Positions 16,765 through 25,185 of a DNA stretch of 64,000 nucleotides are shown piece after piece. The stretch's first letter is position 1, and the number at the start of each line of letters is the position of its first letter. The position numbers and the translations under genes are program-made. Under the pieces are notes generated by a model. It saw only the letters and a program-made list of their open reading frames with translations. It was not told where the DNA came from and searched no databases. Source of the stretch: Paraburkholderia sp. DHOC27 (lineage in GTDB: Bacteria > Pseudomonadota > Gammaproteobacteria > Burkholderiales > Burkholderiaceae); assembly GCF_003429005.1 (NCBI RefSeq), contig NZ_QVQV01000014.1, positions 44,041 to 108,040 of the forward strand. The letters run 5' to 3'.

Positions 16765-19341
16765 TCACGCGTCGCGCAACGACTGCAGCGCCGGCCGCGC
16801 CAGCACATGCCGCAGGCTCAGCCAGCCACCCACGCCCGCACAGGCCACGCCCGCGGCGATGCCGGCCGGCAGAAGCCAGGGGTTGAAGTTCAGATAGAAC
16901 TGGAACACCCGCGTGGCCAGCTGCCAGCCAATCACCTGCGCACCGGCTGCCGCCATCAAGCCAGCCAGCGCACCGACTGCCACGAACTCGGCGATCTGCA
17001 CCGCCCGCACCTGCCGGTGCGACGCGCCCAGCGCGCGCAGCAGCGCGGATTCTCGCATACGCTCGTCGCGCGTGCCCGCCAGCGCCGCGTACAGCACCAG
17101 CACGCCGGCGGCGAGCGTGAAGGCGAACAGGAATTGCACCGCGCCGATCACCTGTTCGAGCATGCGCTGCATCTGCGCGAGAATCGGGCCGACGTCGATC
17201 ACGGTCAGGTTCGGATAGGCAGCAATCAGCCCGTCGATGGTCGAACTCTGCTCGGGCGGCAAATGGAAGCTCGTAATGAAGCTCGCGGGGAAATCCTGTA
17301 GCGCGGCAGGCGGCATCAGCACGAAGAAATTGACCTTGAACGAACCCCAGTCGAGCTTGCGCACGCTCGTCACGGGCGCGTCGACCTGCAGACCGGTCAC
17401 GTCGAACCGCAGCGTGTCGCCGGTCTTAACGTGGATCAGCTTCGCGAGCCCTTCCTCAATGGAGATCTGCGGCTGCTTCGTCTCGCCGTACCACTCGCCG
17501 CCCACAATCCGGTTATCGTCCGGCAGCGTGGTCGTGTAGGAGAGATTGAACTCGCGATCCACCAGCCGCTTCGCGTCGTCGCTCTTGTATTGGTCCGGAT
17601 CGATCGGCTTGCCGTTGATGGAAATCAGGCGGCCGCGCACCATGGGCGACAGCACCGCACCGGGCACGCCGTGGGTATTCAGGTATTGCGTGACGGCGGC
17701 GCGTTGATCGGGCTGGATGTCGATGATGAACTGATTCGGCGCGTCGGGCGGCGTCGATTTGCGCCAGCCTTGCACGAGGTCGTTGCGCGTCATCGCAATC
17801 AACAAGAGGCACATCAAGCCGATGCCCAGCGCGGTGATCTGCAAGGCGCTGGCGCTACTGCGCCGTTCCAGCGAAGCCAGCGCGTAACGCCAGCCAATGC
17901 CCGCGTTCACACGTTCGCTGCGTACGACGCGGGCCGCGCCCCACAGCGCGAGCCGCGCGATCAGCGCGAATATCAGCAGGCCGCCCGCGAAACCGCCCGC
18001 GACGATGCCGCCCAGTTTGAGTTCGCCGGCCGCCACGATCAGGAGCGCGCCGAACAGCACGATCCCCAGCGCGTAAGCGGCCCATGCGGTGCGTGCTTCC
18101 TCGCCCCACTCCCGGCGCAGCACACGCACCGGCGGCACGCGCGTCAGCGGCAGCAACGGCGGCAGCGCAAAGCCGAGCAACAGCACCAGACCCGCCGCGA
18201 TCCCTTCGAGCGCGGGCCATGCCGTGGGACGCGGCAACACCACGTCGATCAGACTGCCGAGCCAGGTCAGCAAGGCCAGATGTCCCGCGTAGCCGAGCAC
18301 GACGCCCACCGCGCCGCCAATCAACCCGAGCCCGAAGAACTCAAGAAAGAACAGCGAGCGCAGCGTGCGCTGACTCACGCCGAGGCAACGCATCGCCGCG
18401 CAGCCGTCCAGATGACGGCGCATGTAGCGATGCGCGGCCATCGCAATGGCCACGGCAGCCAGCATGGCGGTGAGCAGCGACACCAGCGTCAGGAAATGGC
18501 TGGCGCGATCTAGCGTCTCACGCACTTGCGGTTGGCCATCGTGCAGCGATTCGAGCGCGACGCCGCGCATCTTGCCACCGTCCACGCGCTCATGCGCCCA
18601 GGCCGCGAACTGCGCCACCGGACCATTCGCACCCGCCACCAGCAGACGGTACGTGACGCGGCTGCCGAATACGATCAGGCCGGTGGACGGCAGTTCGTCC
18701 GCGCGCAGCATCAGGCGCGGCGAAAAGTTGACGAAGCCGAAGCCGCGGTCCAGTTCACGCGTGATGATGGCCGCGACCTTGAAGCTGCGATTGCCCACCC
18801 GCACCGTATCGCCGACGTGAATCTTCAGCGCGTCGAGCAGCGCCTGATCGGTCCACACGGTGCCGGGCGCGGGAATGCCCGAGGCCGGATGATCGGCGGC
18901 GCCGGGCGCGCTGGCGATACGCAACGCGCCACGCAGCGGATAAGCCGTCGACACCGCCTTCAACGCGGCAAGGCGCGACACGGGCTGAGCGCCCGTCGAA
19001 CTGATCATGCTGGGGAAAATGGCGGTGGTCGCCATTTGCAGGCCGAGCGTCCTGGCCTGTTCGCTGAACTGGGGATCGACGGGATGATCGGCCCTGACGA
19101 TGAAATCGGCGCCGATCATGCGCCGCGCGTCACGTTCGAGCCCTTGATGGAGGCGATCGGCGAGAAAGCCGACGCTCGACAGTGCCGCGACCGCCAGAAC
19201 CAGCGCGAGCAACAGCATTGTCAGCTCGCCAGCACGCCAGTCGCGCTCGGTCATCCGCACGGCCTGGCGCAGCAGATCGCCAACGCTAAAAGGACGGTTT
19301 CGCGCAGCGGACGCCGCGCCGACCGGTGGTGAGGCGCTCAA
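16765..19341 (-). CDS. FtsX-family ABC transporter permease (YbbP-like)
   Basis: This 858-residue inner-membrane protein has ten or so membrane segments in the YbbP arrangement. An N-terminal helix (TMLLLALVLAVAALSSVGFL) is followed by a large periplasmic domain, a first FtsX block (LLTAMLAAVAIAMAAHRYMRRHLDGCAAMRCLG), a middle hydrophobic pair and a second FtsX block ending at the C-terminus. Such permeases pair with a LolD-like ATPase (YbbA), but none is adjacent. The TTG at 19341 overlaps the stop of the DUF4126 gene (TTGA) and retains the family opening SVGDLLRQAVRMTERDWRAG; ATG 19254 is the alternative. Confidence 0.85.
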   Translation of the reverse strand: MSASPPVGAASAARNRPFSVGDLLRQAVRMTERDWRAGELTMLLLALVLAVAALSSVGFLADRLHQGLERDARRMIGADFIVRADHPVDPQFSEQARTLGLQMATTAIFPSMISSTGAQPVSRLAALKAVSTAYPLRGALRIASAPGAADHPASGIPAPGTVWTDQALLDALKIHVGDTVRVGNRSFKVAAIITRELDRGFGFVNFSPRLMLRADELPSTGLIVFGSRVTYRLLVAGANGPVAQFAAWAHERVDGGKMRGVALESLHDGQPQVRETLDRASHFLTLVSLLTAMLAAVAIAMAAHRYMRRHLDGCAAMRCLGVSQRTLRSLFFLEFFGLGLIGGAVGVVLGYAGHLALLTWLGSLIDVVLPRPTAWPALEGIAAGLVLLLGFALPPLLPLTRVPPVRVLRREWGEEARTAWAAYALGIVLFGALLIVAAGELKLGGIVAGGFAGGLLIFALIARLALWGAARVVRSERVNAGIGWRYALASLERRSSASALQITALGIGLMCLLLIAMTRNDLVQGWRKSTPPDAPNQFIIDIQPDQRAAVTQYLNTHGVPGAVLSPMVRGRLISINGKPIDPDQYKSDDAKRLVDREFNLSYTTTLPDDNRIVGGEWYGETKQPQISIEEGLAKLIHVKTGDTLRFDVTGLQVDAPVTSVRKLDWGSFKVNFFVLMPPAALQDFPASFITSFHLPPEQSSTIDGLIAAYPNLTVIDVGPILAQMQRMLEQVIGAVQFLFAFTLAAGVLVLYAALAGTRDERMRESALLRALGASHRQVRAVQIAEFVAVGALAGLMAAAGAQVIGWQLATRVFQFYLNFNPWLLPAGIAAGVACAGVGGWLSLRHVLARPALQSLRDA

Positions 19342-19949
19342 TCGTGCCGGCTCCTGACGAGTCGCGTCACCATGTGGGTCGCCATGCCGCGAAAACCGCC
19401 CTGCACGCCGCGCCACAGACGGGGCAGCGCCCAGCTCGCCAGCATCAGAAAGCCCACCATCAGGAGGAGAAACAGCGCCGGAACGAACAGCGCGAGCAGG
19501 ATGCCGCCGAACACGAGGCCGTCTTCAGCGGTGGAGGTCACCACGTTCGAAACCGGTTCGGGGGAAAGGTTGATCAGCGCCCGGGTGCCCGCCTTTGCCA
19601 GATGGGCGGTGCCGGCCAGCGTGCCGCCCGCCAGCGCGGCGACCGTCAGCAGTGCCGGATCGGCATGGCCGAGCGCGCCGGCTGCCAGCACGGCGCCGGC
19701 CGGAATACGGATAAAGGTGTGGATGGCGTCCCACAGGGAATCAAAGGCAGGAATCTTGTCGGCCAGGAATTCGGCCACGGTCAGCACGGCCGCCACGCCG
19801 ATTACCCACGACGAGGACAGCGCGGACAAGGTATCGGGTAAGTGGATGAAGCCGAGGCGCGCGAACACGCCGGCGAGCAGAACCGTCAGATAGAGACGCA
19901 GGCCGCTGCCCCAGGACAGGCCCGCTGCAAGCGAGAGTGGTTCAAGCAT
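19338..19949 (-). CDS. DUF4126 membrane protein
   Basis: The 203-residue protein is highly hydrophobic with about five transmembrane segments (SWGSGLRLYLTVLLAGVF, SSWVIGVAAVLTVAEFLADK, AVLAAGALGHADPALLTVAALAGGTLAG, LVFGGILLALFVPALFLLLMVGFLML). The conserved family stretch LADKIPAFDSLWDAIHTFIR is clear. Function is unknown. Translational coupling to the FtsX-type permease (TTGA overlap) suggests a shared role at the inner membrane. Confidence 0.86.
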   Translation of the reverse strand: MLEPLSLAAGLSWGSGLRLYLTVLLAGVFARLGFIHLPDTLSALSSSWVIGVAAVLTVAEFLADKIPAFDSLWDAIHTFIRIPAGAVLAAGALGHADPALLTVAALAGGTLAGTAHLAKAGTRALINLSPEPVSNVVTSTAEDGLVFGGILLALFVPALFLLLMVGFLMLASWALPRLWRGVQGGFRGMATHMVTRLVRSRHD

Positions 19950-20232
19950 GGCCGCCTCCAGGCGCGCTGCGCGTGCCGGGCGCCTCAGCCCGCAGCGGGA
20001 GCCCGCTGCAGCGAAGCCGCCAGACCCGCGCCAAGCCGGACGCGGGATGAGTTCAATGGATTCGGCTTCATTATAGCCACGTTAATTCGCAGACCGCAGA
20101 GCAGTGTGCGTGGTCGTCGCGCAACGGCATCGTGCGGACGCCTTACCATGCACGTCCAGCCGCTTGCGTCCCGCTATGGCCAGAGTCCGCTCTTTCAGCG
20201 CCAAACCCTGACGGGACGGGCCTGACAGAAGA

Positions 20233-20246
20233 ACCGGCAGGCCGGT
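20233..20246 (-). terminator. Weak hairpin downstream of gdx
   Basis: On the minus strand ACCGG-CCTG-CCGGT is followed by TTCTTCTGT, just past the exporter's stop codon. The stem is only 5 bp and the T-run is broken, so termination here is possible but weakly supported. The rest of the 302-bp gap to the DUF4126 gene shows no gene. Confidence 0.35.
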
Positions 20247-20251
20247 CGGGT

Positions 20252-20572
20252 TCAGTGTCCCGAGGACAGTTTGAGCCCGATGAGCCCCACCACGATCAGC
20301 GCAGCGCTTACCACCCGCGCAACACTCAGCGCCTCGCCCATGACGACGATGCCAAAAATAAATGCGCCCACCGCGCCAATTCCGGTCCAGACCGCATAAG
20401 CGGTGCCGAGCGGCAACTGACGCATCGCGAGGGTGAGCAGCGCGAAGCTACCCAGCGCGGTGATCACCGTGAAGATGGACGGTCCGAGCCGCGTGAAGCC
20501 TTCGGAGGTCTTGAGACCGGCGGCCCATGCCACTTCGAGCAAACCGGCGATCAGCAGAAGAAACCAGGACAT
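20252..20572 (-). CDS. gdx: SMR-family guanidinium exporter (Gdx/SugE type)
   Basis: The 106-residue protein has four membrane helices and belongs to the small multidrug resistance family. It carries the membrane-embedded Glu in LLEVAWAAGLKTSEGF and the GTAYAVWTGIGAVGAFIFG signature. WTGIGAVG together with the AAGLK stretch marks the Gdx/SugE subfamily, which exports guanidinium in exchange for protons, rather than EmrE-type drug pumps. The start has an AAGGGGG ribosome binding site 8 nt upstream. The leader holds a guanidine-II riboswitch, which independently confirms the substrate. Confidence 0.93.
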   Translation of the reverse strand: MSWFLLLIAGLLEVAWAAGLKTSEGFTRLGPSIFTVITALGSFALLTLAMRQLPLGTAYAVWTGIGAVGAFIFGIVVMGEALSVARVVSAALIVVGLIGLKLSSGH

Positions 20573-20595
20573 GGGACATACCCCCTTGATGAAGT

Positions 20596-20638
20596 GGGGC
20601 CGTCCCCGTTGCGAGCGAATGCGTAAGGCCGTCCTTAC
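20596..20638 (-). promoter_or_regulatory. Guanidine-II (mini-ykkC) riboswitch
   Basis: On the minus strand two short hairpins with identical ACGG loops lie in tandem upstream of gdx. P1 is GTAAGG-ACGG-CCTTAC (20623-20638) and P2 is GGGG-ACGG-CCCC (20596-20607), joined by a 15-nt linker. Both stems are perfect, and ACGR loops of this kind are the defining feature of the mini-ykkC class that binds two guanidinium ions. P2 ends about 9 nt before the AAGGGGG ribosome binding site. Its CCCC strand could pair with that site when ligand is absent, which fits translational control. The regulated gene is a guanidinium exporter. Confidence 0.92.
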
Positions 20639-20664
20639 AGTCCGTAATTATATCAAAAAGAGCC

Positions 20665-21363
20665 TCAGGCCGCGCCCACCAGCCGGTAGCCCACGCCCGT
20701 CTCGGTCACGATGAACTCCGGTTGCGCCGGGTCGCGCTCCAGTTTCTGCCGCAGATGCGCCATGTAGATGCGCAGATAGTGGTGGCTCTCCACGTGCGAC
20801 GGGCCCCACACGTCGCGCAGCAGCTGACGGTGAGTCAGCACGCGGCCGGCATGGCGCACCAGCGTGGCAAGCAGGCGGTATTCGATTGGCGTCAGATGGA
20901 TCGCGGCGCCCTCGCGCGTGACCTGACGCAGCGCCAGATCAACAGTCACCGCGCCGAAATGCACCTGCGGCGAATCGTTCGCGCCGCCCTGGTTGCGCCG
21001 GCGCAGATGCGCGCGAATCCGCGCCAGCAATTCGGAGACGCCAAACGGTTTGGTGAGGTAATCGTCGGCGCCGGCGTCGAGCGCGGCCACCTTCTCGGCC
21101 TCCTGGGTGCGCGCCGACAGCACGATCACCGGCAGATCGGTCCAGCCGCGCAATTCGCGGATCACGTCGAGGCCGTCGGTATCGGGCAGGCCCAGATCGA
21201 CGATCACGAGGTCGGGCTTGCGCGTCGCCGCTTCGACGAGGCCCTGCTTGCCCGTCTCGGCATCGTGCACGACGATGCCCTCGCCTTCCAGCGAGGCGCG
21301 CACGAAACGGCGAATCTGTTTTTCGTCTTCAATCAGGACAACGGTGATGCTCGGGTCACTCAT
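20665..21363 (-). CDS. kdpE: KdpE response regulator, OmpR family
   Basis: KdpE activates the kdp operon when potassium is low. The 232-residue protein has an N-terminal receiver domain (VVLIEDEKQIRRF, phospho-acceptor Asp in DLVIVDLGLPDTDG, Lys in YLTKPF) and a C-terminal winged helix (LTPIEYRLLATLVRHAGRVL, VESHHYLRIYMAHLRQKLE). The ATG at 21363 lies within the end of kdpD (8-bp overlap). It is the last gene of kdpFABCDE. Confidence 0.96.
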   Translation of the reverse strand: MSDPSITVVLIEDEKQIRRFVRASLEGEGIVVHDAETGKQGLVEAATRKPDLVIVDLGLPDTDGLDVIRELRGWTDLPVIVLSARTQEAEKVAALDAGADDYLTKPFGVSELLARIRAHLRRRNQGGANDSPQVHFGAVTVDLALRQVTREGAAIHLTPIEYRLLATLVRHAGRVLTHRQLLRDVWGPSHVESHHYLRIYMAHLRQKLERDPAQPEFIVTETGVGYRLVGAA

Positions 21364-24274
21364 GGGCGGGCTTCGAGGTCTGCTGGGTTGAGGGTACGGG
21401 TATGGCTGCGGCTTCGCTGCGCTCCAACGGCAGCGCCACGTTACCACCGCCTGAAATCGGCGTGGCCTCCGGTGATGTTTCGATATCCGACTCACCCATC
21501 TGCACCTCATCCTCCAGCGCTTCCGGCGCGGGTGGCGGCGACTCCACCGGCAGCGTGAACCAGAAGCGCGCGCCTTCTATGCGGCCATCTGCTGCCAAAC
21601 GGTTGATGGCGCCAATCGTCCCGCCGTGGGCATCCACGATCGCGCGGCAAATCGCGAGGCCGAGTCCGATCCCCGGCTTGGCCGATTCCTTCTCGCCGCG
21701 CGTGAATTTCTCGAACACACGCGCCTCCATCCCGGCCGGCAAGCCTGGGCCCGTATCGTCTACCGTGACGCGCACGAACGGTTTGCCGTCCTCGTCGATC
21801 TGCTGCGCGCCGATCACGAGGGGCGTGTCGGCCGCTGTGTATTTGGCCGCGTTCTCGAAAAGGTTCGAAAAGAGCCGCTCCATCAGCACGGCGTCGAGTT
21901 GCAGGAGCGGCAAATCCGCCGGCAATTTCACCTGCACCGGGTGCCGCGCGAGCACCCGCCTGCAGGCGCGCAGCGCTGCACCCACGGTTTCCTCCAGCAG
22001 CGTCCATTGACGGTTCAGTTGCAGGCTACCCGCCTGTAGCCGCGCCATGTCCAGCAGATTCGTGACGATGCCGGTCATCCGCAGCGCCTCTTCGTGGATC
22101 GCCTCGACGAGGTCGTCACCGGCTTGCGGCACGGTGTGCCCTTCGTGGCGCTGCGCGAGCATCGACGAAAACCCGACGATGGTCGTGAGCGGCGTGCGCA
22201 GATCGTGCGAAATTGCCGAGAGCAGCGAATTGCGCAAGCGCTCCGACTCCATGTTGACGAGCGCATCGCGGGCAATATCCACGTAGTGCACGCGTTCCAG
22301 CGCGAGCGCGATCTGCGCGGCGAACGCATCGAGCATGCGTTGCTGTTCCGGTACGTCGAGTTCGCGCGCATCGCGCATCACGACCGCCAGCACACCGCGC
22401 GTGCGCATCGGCGCCTTCAGCGGCAGATACAGCGCCGCTGCCGCCGGCAGCGTATCGGTACCGTGGCCGGCCGGCTTCTGCTGATCGTAGACCCACTGGC
22501 CCACGTCGATATCCAGCGCGCTGCCTTCGAGCGTGACAGCGGCATCCGGGTCTTCGATCTTCTGCTTCACCTGGTCGGCGCTATCCGGCAACAACAGCGC
22601 AACACGCGCACCGAACACCTCGCTGACATGCCGGCTGCCAATCGCGACGATCTGCTCCGTCGTCAACGCAGCCGCCAGTTCGCGCGCCATCGCATACATC
22701 GCGCCGGTGCGTTGCTCGCGGCGGCGCGCCACGCTCGCCTCGCGCCGCAGACTCGAGGTCAGATGGCTGATCACCAGCGACGTCAACAGCATCCCGAAGA
22801 AGGTCAGCAGATATTGTGTGTCCGACACCGAAAGCGACATGCGCGGCGGCACGAAAAAGAAATCGAAGGCCGCCACGCTGACGAACGACTGCACCACGCC
22901 GGGCCCACGGCCCAATCTGACGGCCGTGAAAATCACGCCGAGCAGATACAGCATGACGAGGTTCGTCAGGTCGATATGGTCGAACAACTGGCTCGCCACC
23001 AGCGTGATGCCCGCGCAGATCGTCAGGGCCCACGCATACGCGCCCGGCGGTGAGCGGCGCTCGCGGGCCGCGCTCAACGCATCGCGCCAGGCATTCGCGC
23101 CCTCATCGAGCGCGCTGCGCCGCTCGCCGCCGTCGCGCTCATGCGACGCGCGAATCAAGGTGAGATCGAGGTCGCCCGCGCGCTCCGCGATCCGCTCGCC
23201 AAGCGGACGGCGCAGCCAGCGCATCAGGCCCGTGCGCGACGAGGCGCCCGCCACCAGCGTCGACACATTGCGCACCCGCGCGTAGCCGATCAGCGCCGCC
23301 ATCGCATCCGTGCCCGCCAGCGTCGCCGTTTCGGCGCCGAGTTCCGCGGCGAGGCGCAGCGCGTTCAAGGTGCGTTCGCGGCGCGCGTCGGGCAGGCGCT
23401 GCAGCCTCGGCGTCTCGACATACACCGCGAGCCAGTCGGCCTTCAGGCTCGCCGCGAGGCGCGCGGCGGCACGCACCAGCGCAGGCGCTTCCGGTCCCGG
23501 CCCGATGCACACCAGCAGCCGTTCGCGCGCCTGCCAGATGCGCTGGATAGAACGATCGGCACGGTACTCGCGCATCTGCGCATCCACACGATCCGCCGTG
23601 CGGCGCAGCGCCAGTTCGCGCAGCGCGATCAGGTTGCCCTTGCGAAAGAAATTGCGCACGGCGCGCTCGGCCTGCTGCGGCAGATACACCTTGCCGTCGC
23701 GCATGCGATCGAGCAGTTCTTCGGCCGGCAGATCGACCAGCGTCACTTCGTCGGCGCTGTCGAACACACGGTCAGGCACCGTCTCCCACACCCGGATGCC
23801 GGTGATCTGCCCGACCACATCGTTGAGACTTTCGAGGTGCTGAACATTGACCGTGGTGTAGACATCGATGCCCGCATCGAGCAGCTCATAGACGTCCTGC
23901 CAGCGCTTCAGATGGCGCGCGCCCTGCACGTTGGAATGCGCGAGCTCGTCGACGAGGATGAGTTGCGGTTTGCGGACGAGCGCTGCATCCAGATCGAACT
24001 CGGCCAGCTTGCGATTGCGGTATTCGATGTGCGCGAGCGGCAGCACATCGAGGCCGTCCAGCAGTGCCGCGGTTTCGCTGCGCCCATGCGTCTCGGCGAT
24101 GCCCACCACTACGTCCACGCCGTCGTCGCTGCGTCGACGGGCGGCCTGCAACATTGCATAGGTCTTGCCGACGCCGGCCGAGGCGCCAAAGAAGATCTTC
24201 AGCTTGCCGCGCTGGCGCTTCTCTTCGTCGCGTTGCAGCTTGTCGAGCAGTTCGTCAGGATCGGGACGGTTCAT
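21356..24274 (-). CDS. kdpD: KdpD sensor histidine kinase
   Basis: KdpD senses potassium limitation and phosphorylates KdpE. The 972-residue protein has the N-terminal KdpD domain with Walker A GASAGVGKTYAM and Walker B-like DELAHSN. It is followed by a universal-stress-protein domain (RLLVCIGPGPEAPALVRAAARL), four clustered transmembrane helices near residues 400-500, a GAF-like region, the HisKA H-box SAISHDLRTPLTTI (near residue 690) and a HATPase domain with ENAAKY and DTGPGLP. A disordered tail of about 55 residues (PPPAPEAL...) extends beyond the E. coli protein. It lies 219 bp after kdpC and overlaps kdpE. Confidence 0.96.
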   Translation of the reverse strand: MNRPDPDELLDKLQRDEEKRQRGKLKIFFGASAGVGKTYAMLQAARRRSDDGVDVVVGIAETHGRSETAALLDGLDVLPLAHIEYRNRKLAEFDLDAALVRKPQLILVDELAHSNVQGARHLKRWQDVYELLDAGIDVYTTVNVQHLESLNDVVGQITGIRVWETVPDRVFDSADEVTLVDLPAEELLDRMRDGKVYLPQQAERAVRNFFRKGNLIALRELALRRTADRVDAQMREYRADRSIQRIWQARERLLVCIGPGPEAPALVRAAARLAASLKADWLAVYVETPRLQRLPDARRERTLNALRLAAELGAETATLAGTDAMAALIGYARVRNVSTLVAGASSRTGLMRWLRRPLGERIAERAGDLDLTLIRASHERDGGERRSALDEGANAWRDALSAARERRSPPGAYAWALTICAGITLVASQLFDHIDLTNLVMLYLLGVIFTAVRLGRGPGVVQSFVSVAAFDFFFVPPRMSLSVSDTQYLLTFFGMLLTSLVISHLTSSLRREASVARRREQRTGAMYAMARELAAALTTEQIVAIGSRHVSEVFGARVALLLPDSADQVKQKIEDPDAAVTLEGSALDIDVGQWVYDQQKPAGHGTDTLPAAAALYLPLKAPMRTRGVLAVVMRDARELDVPEQQRMLDAFAAQIALALERVHYVDIARDALVNMESERLRNSLLSAISHDLRTPLTTIVGFSSMLAQRHEGHTVPQAGDDLVEAIHEEALRMTGIVTNLLDMARLQAGSLQLNRQWTLLEETVGAALRACRRVLARHPVQVKLPADLPLLQLDAVLMERLFSNLFENAAKYTAADTPLVIGAQQIDEDGKPFVRVTVDDTGPGLPAGMEARVFEKFTRGEKESAKPGIGLGLAICRAIVDAHGGTIGAINRLAADGRIEGARFWFTLPVESPPPAPEALEDEVQMGESDIETSPEATPISGGGNVALPLERSEAAAIPVPSTQQTSKPAHE

Positions 24275-24493
24275 GCGTTGGGCGTGTAGCGGTGCGTAAG
24301 GCTTTGATTATGGTTATGGTGCAGGCCGATGACCGGATTCGTTCGCCTGCACTGCGGCATGACAGCGGCGTCACAACGGCATGCAAGGCGATGCGCGACA
24401 ACGGCATGGCATACATGGTGGCACGGTAACGGTGACGGCACAAATGGCAAAGACGGCGCCGCGGCCGGCGCCGTCCGTACGCGTCACGCCTGG

Positions 24494-25072
24494 TCAGCCT
24501 TGTTTCATGGCGTCGAGCGCGAGATTCAGTTTCAGCACGTTCACGCGCGCCTCGCCCAGCACGCCGAACTGACGTCCAGTGGTGTAGCGGTCCACCAGCG
24601 CGGCGACATCGTTCGGCGCCAGTTTGCGCGCGCTCGCCACACGGGCAATCTGATACGCCGCCGCAGCCGGGCTGATCTCAGGATCGAGGCCGCTGCCCGA
24701 CGAGGTCACGAGGTCGATCGGCACCGGCTTCGACATGTCCGTTCCCGCGGCCTTCAACGCGTCGAGGCGGCCTTTGACTTCATCGGACAAGGCCGGGTTG
24801 GTCGGTCCTAGATTCGAGCCGCCGGAATTGCTCGCGTTGTACGGCATCGGACTGGTGGCCGAGAGCCGGCCCCAGAAGTACTGCGGCGCATCGAATTGCT
24901 GGCCGATCAGCTGCGAGCCGACCACCTTGCCGTTCTCTTCGAGCATGCTGCCGTTCACCTGATCGTGGAACGCGGCCTGGCCGATGGCCGTCATCACCGC
25001 CGGGTAAGCCAATCCGGTCACCGCCGAGAGCACGACGAAGATCACGATGAGCGGACGGAACATTGATTTCAT
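24494..25072 (-). CDS. kdpC: Potassium-transporting ATPase subunit C
   Basis: KdpC is the single-span subunit that stabilises KdpFABC and aids ATP binding. The 192-residue protein has an N-terminal membrane helix (PLIVIFVVLSAVTGLAYPAV), followed by the periplasmic domain with GSQLIGQQFDAPQYFWGRLSATS, the SGSGLDPEISPAAAAYQIARVA signature and the closing GEARVNVLKLNLALDAM. It follows kdpB with a 113-bp gap. Confidence 0.96.
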   Translation of the reverse strand: MKSMFRPLIVIFVVLSAVTGLAYPAVMTAIGQAAFHDQVNGSMLEENGKVVGSQLIGQQFDAPQYFWGRLSATSPMPYNASNSGGSNLGPTNPALSDEVKGRLDALKAAGTDMSKPVPIDLVTSSGSGLDPEISPAAAAYQIARVASARKLAPNDVAALVDRYTTGRQFGVLGEARVNVLKLNLALDAMKQG

Positions 25073-25185
25073 GGTGGATCATTCCTTTTGGAGCTGGCTG
25101 TGGCTAACCGTTGCTTCACCGTCAGCCGCAGCCATCTGATGCAATTAATGTGTTGAAGGCAACCTGTTGCGAAAGACCGCGCGCC

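Noticed and set aside
20252..20572. Assignment as EmrE/Qac multidrug pump
   Set aside because: The WTGIGAVG signature and the guanidine-II riboswitch indicate a Gdx guanidinium exporter.
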